A stretch of DNA of 10,603 bases from Victivallales bacterium (GTDB lineage Bacteria; Verrucomicrobiota; Lentisphaeria; Victivallales; UBA1829), in contig JAEEQO010000094.1 of assembly GCA_016285335.1 (NCBI GenBank), forward strand, positions 1 to 10,603. The letters run 5' to 3'. Numbering within the stretch: position 1 is the first letter of the stretch; each line of letters opens with the position of its first letter. Position numbers and translations under genes: made by a program. The notes under the pieces are model-generated. The model saw only the letters and a program-made list of their open reading frames with translations. It was not told the DNA's origin and did not search any database. Below are positions 7,531-10,603 of the stretch, piece by piece.

Positions 7531-7775
7531 TGAACACGAACGCGCCTCAAAACGCCATGACCCGCCGCGATTTCATCCGCTGGAGCGTCCGGGCTCTGCT
7601 GCTGGGCGGCCTCTTCGAGCTCGTGTTCCGCCACGGCTCGTCCCGCCGGAAAACGCAGGACGTCTGCACCGATCCGAAAGGCTACTGCCGTACCTGCGCC
7701 GCGCTGGATTACTGCGGGCACCCGACCGCGCGTTCGTTCAAGGCCGCCGCCAAACAGGAGGGCTCCCGCTCATGA
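7527..7775 (+). CDS. Small Tat-exported four-cysteine protein
   Basis: 82 residues. It has a twin-arginine motif, TRRDFIRW (12-19), followed by a hydrophobic run (about 20-34), then a basic turn and a short mature part with C47-x6-C54-x2-C57-x5-C63. Four cysteines in this compact arrangement could ligate one Fe-S cluster or a zinc ion; which one is not decided by sequence. Folded export by Tat fits a protein that receives its cofactor in the cytoplasm. The mature region is only about 40 residues, so it looks like a small electron-transfer or accessory subunit for the ferredoxin encoded next. The start could be 7527 or 7530, since both ATGs overlap the previous stop in ATGATGA; spacing to GGGAGG slightly favours 7530. 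It ends with an ATGA overlap into the next gene. Easily missed because of its size. I recall similar small proteins beside Fe-S genes in related bacteria but know of no function. Confidence 0.78.
   Translation: MMNTNAPQNAMTRRDFIRWSVRALLLGGLFELVFRHGSSRRKTQDVCTDPKGYCRTCAALDYCGHPTARSFKAAAKQEGSRS
7557..7580 (+). repeat. Short direct repeat encoding a twin-arginine signal, copy 1
   Basis: These 24 bases match 7772-7795 at 21 positions, including an uninterrupted 14-base identity at the start (ATGACCCGCCGCGA). Both copies encode MTRRD[FL]IR. It may be a relic of duplication of the signal region, or shared codon choice for the same motif. Confidence 0.5.
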
Positions 7776-7795
7776 CCCGCCGCGACCTGATCCGC
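7772..7795 (+). repeat. Short direct repeat encoding a twin-arginine signal, copy 2
   Basis: Partner of 7557-7580. Here the ATG of the repeat is the actual start of the ferredoxin gene, whereas in copy 1 the ATG is internal, ten codons after the favoured start. Confidence 0.5.
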
Positions 7796-8317
7796 ACCGG
7801 GCTGCTTGCCGTGATCCTGGCCCCGTTCGCCGCGCTGTTCCGCAAACGCGAGGAGACGGGCACGGGGTATTTCTGGCAGATCGACCCGGACAAATGCGTG
7901 CAGTGCGGCAAGTGCGAGACGGAGTGCATCCTGGCGCAGTCGGCCGTGAAGTGCGTGCATCAGTACGCGTCCTGCGGCTACTGCCTTTTCTGCAGCGGGT
8001 ACTACCAGGACAAGCGCATCGAGTTCAACACCGCGGGCGAGAACATGCGGTGCCCGACCGACGCCATCATCCGCACCTACGTGGAAGACCCGTATTTCGA
8101 GTACAAGATCGACGAGGAGAAGTGCATCGGATGCGGCAAATGCGTGAAGGGCTGCCTCGCGTTCGGCAACGGCTCGCTGTTCCTGCAGGTGCGGCGCGAC
8201 CTGTGCAAAAACTGCAACGAATGCCGCATCGCGAAGGCCTGCCCCGCGGACGCCTTCGTACGCGTCCCCGCCGACAAGCCGTACATCTACCGCAAGCCGC
8301 CGGAGGTGAAGTCATGA
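7772..8317 (+). CDS. Tat-exported polyferredoxin, four [4Fe-4S] cluster sites
   Basis: 181 residues. A twin-arginine signal (MTRRDLIRTG) is followed by a hydrophobic segment (about 11-23). The mature part has 17 cysteines: C42-x2-C45-x2-C48-x3-C52; C61; C68-x2-C71-x2-C74; C94-Pro; C118-x2-C121-x2-C124-x3-C128; C145-x2-C148-x2-C151-x5-C157-Pro. Pairing as in DmsB/NrfC-type subunits gives four cubanes (42/45/48/94, 68/71/74/52, 118/121/124/157, 145/148/151/128) and leaves C61 spare. This pairing is inferred from pattern. It probably conducts electrons on the outer face of the membrane between the NosR-like membrane protein encoded next and an unknown partner. No AxA cleavage site is obvious, so the signal may remain as an anchor. 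The start at 7772 has AGGAGGG at 7756-7762 and an ATGA overlap with the previous gene. Confidence 0.87.
   Translation: MTRRDLIRTGLLAVILAPFAALFRKREETGTGYFWQIDPDKCVQCGKCETECILAQSAVKCVHQYASCGYCLFCSGYYQDKRIEFNTAGENMRCPTDAIIRTYVEDPYFEYKIDEEKCIGCGKCVKGCLAFGNGSLFLQVRRDLCKNCNECRIAKACPADAFVRVPADKPYIYRKPPEVKS
8302..8309 (+). promoter_or_regulatory. Strong Shine-Dalgarno sequence of the NosR/NapH-like gene
   Basis: GGAGGTGA, a near-complete anti-16S match inside the end of the ferredoxin gene, lies about 7 bases (counted from GGAGG) before the ATG at 8314. It fixes that start although the frame is open far upstream. Confidence 0.65.
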
Positions 8318-9531
8318 CGCTCCCCGTGCTTTTCGCGGCCCAGGCCAGATTTCCCGCGCCGGAGTTCGAGAACTACACCCTGCCGAAGATGTCGCTGGAG
8401 GAACTCGCCTCCGACTCCGTGCTGTGGCGCGTGCTGATCCTGTGCGTGTTTCTTGTGGGCGGCTCTCTCTGCTTCTACAAATGGCGTTCGCGCAAGGCGA
8501 TGCTCGCCTACTCCCTCGCCGGGCTCGCGGTCTTCGGATTCCTGTTCGCGTCCTGCCCGTGCCCGGTCGGCATGTTCCAGAACATCGCGGAAGGCATCGC
8601 CGCCGGTTCGTACATCCAGCCCGGCGTCCTGCTGCTGTTCGCGATCCCGCTGGCGGCCTCGCTGTTCGTGGGACGCATCTTCTGCGGCGGGGCGTGTCCG
8701 CTGGGCGCGATCCAGGAGCTTCTGCACTGGAAGAGCGTGTTCATTCCGCGTCCGCTGGACCGTATCCTGCGCATGGTCCCGGTACTTCTCTTCCTCATTT
8801 TCACGGTCTGCGCGGTGTTCGGCATCGGGTTCCCGCTGTGCTATCTGGAACCGTACCTGCCGGTTTTCCTGCTGGATTTCGCCACGCCGTTCGCGATTTT
8901 GAGCGCGGTCTTTCTGCTCGTCGGGCTCTTCATTTCGCGTCCGTTCTGCCGCTATGTCTGCCCGTACGGCGTCCTGCTGCGCTTCTTTTCGATGTTCAGC
9001 CTGCTGAAGCCTCGAATCACTTCGCACGACTGCGTGAACTGCCGTCTCTGCGAACAGGGCTGCCCGAACGGCGCGGTCCTGCCGCCGGAAAACGCCGGGA
9101 CCGCAAGCCAGCACCGGACCGGTTCCCGCCGGATCTCCATGCTCGTGGCATGCATTCCGTTCGCGCTCGCCGCGGGTGGCCTCTTCGGTTACCTCGGCGC
9201 GCCGGTCCTGAGCTCGTTCCACCGGGATGTGCGGTTGCAGAACGAGCTCGACGCTGGGATCCGGAGCGAGGCCGTGGAGGCGTTCGAAAGCACCAAGACC
9301 ACGCACGAAGAGCTTCGCGCCCGCGTGGTAAAGCTGGAAAACGGCGTCCTGCTCGCCTCGACCGCCGCGGGCGTGCTGTTCGGCGCGCTGGTGATGGCCG
9401 AGCTCATCGCGGAGGCCCGCCGCCGCAGGGAAGAAGAAGTCTATTCGATCGACGCATCGCTTTGTTTCTGCTGCGGCAGATGCTATGCCGCATGCCCGCT
9501 GGAACGCAAGGAGAAACACCATGAAAAATGA
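8314..9531 (+). CDS. NosR/NapH-like polytopic membrane Fe-S protein with C-terminal ferredoxin site
   Basis: 405 residues with about seven hydrophobic spans (near 37-55, 64-80, 103-120, 152-177, 190-208, 273-297 and 343-366). It has the paired CxxxCP motifs of NosR/NapH/CcoG-type proteins: FCGGACPLGAIQEL (C124, C128) and FCRYVCPYG (C212, C216). There is also an earlier CPCPVG (C81, C83), a cytoplasmic-type cluster site C240-x2-C243-x2-C246-x3-C250-Pro, and a second at the C-terminus, C384-x2-C387-x2-C390-x3-C394-Pro. The role is expected to be electron transfer between the quinone pool or cytosolic donors and exported acceptors. The FMN-binding domain of true NosR is absent, and the product is longer than NapH, so neither name is used. 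The N-terminal RFPAPEFE segment resembles a subfamily I recall from planctomycete-related bacteria. A helical charged stretch (about 305-342) sits between the last two spans. The start is fixed by GGAGGTGA, and the 3' end overlaps the next gene by 11 bases. Confidence 0.87.
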   Translation: MTLPVLFAAQARFPAPEFENYTLPKMSLEELASDSVLWRVLILCVFLVGGSLCFYKWRSRKAMLAYSLAGLAVFGFLFASCPCPVGMFQNIAEGIAAGSYIQPGVLLLFAIPLAASLFVGRIFCGGACPLGAIQELLHWKSVFIPRPLDRILRMVPVLLFLIFTVCAVFGIGFPLCYLEPYLPVFLLDFATPFAILSAVFLLVGLFISRPFCRYVCPYGVLLRFFSMFSLLKPRITSHDCVNCRLCEQGCPNGAVLPPENAGTASQHRTGSRRISMLVACIPFALAAGGLFGYLGAPVLSSFHRDVRLQNELDAGIRSEAVEAFESTKTTHEELRARVVKLENGVLLASTAAGVLFGALVMAELIAEARRRREEEVYSIDASLCFCCGRCYAACPLERKEKHHEK

Positions 9532-10603
9532 CGAAATACGCCGGACGCTCCGGTTTCTGCAATGGACCGCCCTGACCTTTATTCTCGTGCTCGGGATCCT
9601 GCTCACATACGACATGGTCCGGAGCCGTGCGCCGCTGAAACAGGCGCAGGACGAGCTCGCCGCGCTGAAACAGCAGGACCTGGCGGACGCGGAACTCGCG
9701 AAGACCGTGCGCGACCTGGATTACCTGTACCGCGCGACCTATTTCCAGACGACGGACAAACAGCGCCGCGGCGTGCTTCTGCTCGGCATCGCGTTCTTCG
9801 TGCTGTGCGGCCTTTTCGGGGCGGAGATGTTCTGGTTCGCCCCGAAGCTGAAAGTCCCGCGCGGCACGGCGTCCGTCCCGGAAAAGGAGCGCCGCCAGCT
9901 GCTCATCTTCGCGTCCTGCGGGATCGTGGTGCTGGCCGTCGCGCTCGTGGTCCTGCGCGCCGTGCTCGTCCCAGCGGGAAAGAAACCCGTTCAACTTGCC
10001 TCGGGAGACGCCGGAACGCAAGCACAACCCGGCGAGGTGAAGCCGGTTCAAACGGAAACCATCGGCCTGATGGCCGCGCTTGAGGCTGAAACGACACAGT
10101 GGCCGCAGTTCCGCGGGTCCACGCTGCCGAACTCGAACGCGCTCCCCGCGAAATGGGATTTCCAGCAGAAATGGACCAGCCGGATCGCGCTCCCCGGCAA
10201 CAATTCGCCGGTCGTATGGGACGACCTCGTATTTGTCTCCGGCAGCGACGGCAAAAACGGCGCGGTCTTCTGCTACGACGCCAACTCCGGCGAACTCAAA
10301 TGGAAGGCGGAAACGCCCCCGGCGACAACGAAACCCGAGGTCACCGAGGACACCGGATACGCCGCGCCCACCATGTGCGCGGATTCGAAGCGCGTCTACG
10401 CTGTCTTCGCCACGGGCGATGTGCTCTGCCTCGCCCACGACGGCACGAAACTCTGGCACAAACAGCTGCCCGATCCGGTCATCATGTACGGGTACGCATC
10501 CTCGCCGCTGCTGATGGGCGACAAGCTGATCGTGCAGTACGACCTGGACGAATCGCAGACGCTGTTCGCGCTGAACGTGTTCACCGGCGAAACCGTGTGG
10601 AAG
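9521..10603 (+). CDS. Membrane PQQ-like beta-propeller protein, 3' partial
   Basis: 361 codons are open to the window end, with no stop. There are three hydrophobic spans: about 13-31, 84-106 and 127-150. Between the first two lies a charged helical segment (about 36-68, rich in Leu, Ala, Lys, Asp and Gln) that could form a coiled coil. A Pro/Gly/Gln-rich linker (about 151-190) leads to TQWPQFRGS (192-200), the same WPxFRG entry motif as in the 5468-6901 product. Propeller blades follow: VVWDDLVFVSG (231-241), YDANSGELKWKAE (252-264), YAAPTMCADSKRVYAVFATG (280-299), HDGTKLWHKQL (307-317), SSPLLMGDKLIVQYD (328-342) and ALNVFTGETVWK (350-361). The window cuts the propeller part-way. The start at 9521 has AAGGAG at 9508-9513 and overlaps the NosR-like gene by 11 bases. 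It probably anchors or organises the redox complex at the membrane. A quinoprotein enzyme activity is not shown. Confidence 0.83.
   Translation, partial: MKNDEIRRTLRFLQWTALTFILVLGILLTYDMVRSRAPLKQAQDELAALKQQDLADAELAKTVRDLDYLYRATYFQTTDKQRRGVLLLGIAFFVLCGLFGAEMFWFAPKLKVPRGTASVPEKERRQLLIFASCGIVVLAVALVVLRAVLVPAGKKPVQLASGDAGTQAQPGEVKPVQTETIGLMAALEAETTQWPQFRGSTLPNSNALPAKWDFQQKWTSRIALPGNNSPVVWDDLVFVSGSDGKNGAVFCYDANSGELKWKAETPPATTKPEVTEDTGYAAPTMCADSKRVYAVFATGDVLCLAHDGTKLWHKQLPDPVIMYGYASSPLLMGDKLIVQYDLDESQTLFALNVFTGETVWK

Noticed and set aside
8314..9531. NapH or NosR
   Set aside because: Shares the paired CxxxCP motifs but lacks the NosR FMN domain, is longer than NapH, and has no nap or nos genes beside it in the window.
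8287..9615. Minus-strand open frame (442 codons) opposite the NosR-like gene
   Set aside because: Arg/Glu/Ala-rich shadow; the plus strand has paired CxxxCP motifs, membrane spans and a strong ribosome binding site.

Overview
The window is about 64% GC by eye. All coding capacity is on the plus strand: ten genes run head to tail with almost no non-coding DNA, and the largest gap is 19 bases. Seven of the nine junctions are ATGA-type stop/start overlaps, or ATGATGA in one case, and two more overlap by 8 and 11 bases. It therefore reads as one long, translationally coupled operon that enters at the left edge and leaves at the right edge. No internal promoter, terminator, RNA gene, mobile element or CRISPR was found. 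The anchored PQQ-like propellers with a WPxFRG motif, the NHL-type protein with a GGCCNP motif, and the NosR-like protein with an RFPxPxFE start suggest a bacterium of the Planctomycetes-Verrucomicrobia-Lentisphaerae-Kiritimatiellae group. That is inference from family resemblance, not a search result.

Left part (1-5471), a cytoplasmic terpenoid/radical chemistry block. It begins with a two-cluster ferredoxin that probably starts upstream. Next is a radical SAM protein with a SPASM-like cysteine tail, then a fusion of a DUF116 domain to a trans-type polyprenyl diphosphate synthase. A 260-residue alpha/alpha-toroid (prenyltransferase/squalene-oxidase repeat) protein follows. Last is a 536-residue class II terpene-cyclase-like protein that keeps the DxDDT acid motif.

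Right part (5468-10603), an exported or membrane redox block. It contains a membrane-anchored PQQ-like propeller, then three consecutive proteins with twin-arginine signals: a short NHL-type propeller, an 82-residue four-cysteine protein, and a 17-cysteine ferredoxin that can hold four [4Fe-4S] clusters. These are followed by a polytopic NosR/NapH-like Fe-S protein with an additional C-terminal cluster site. The last gene, cut by the window, encodes a second PQQ-like propeller with three membrane spans.

Working model (inference): the first block makes a cyclised polyprenyl product. The radical SAM enzyme may modify it, using electrons from the first ferredoxin. The second block is a Tat-dependent electron-transfer chain across the membrane. 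Their physical coupling suggests either that the terpenoid serves the redox complex (as a lipid, carrier or anchor) or that the redox complex completes the terpenoid. The DUF116-prenyl synthase fusion and the pairing of the two blocks are the most unusual parts.
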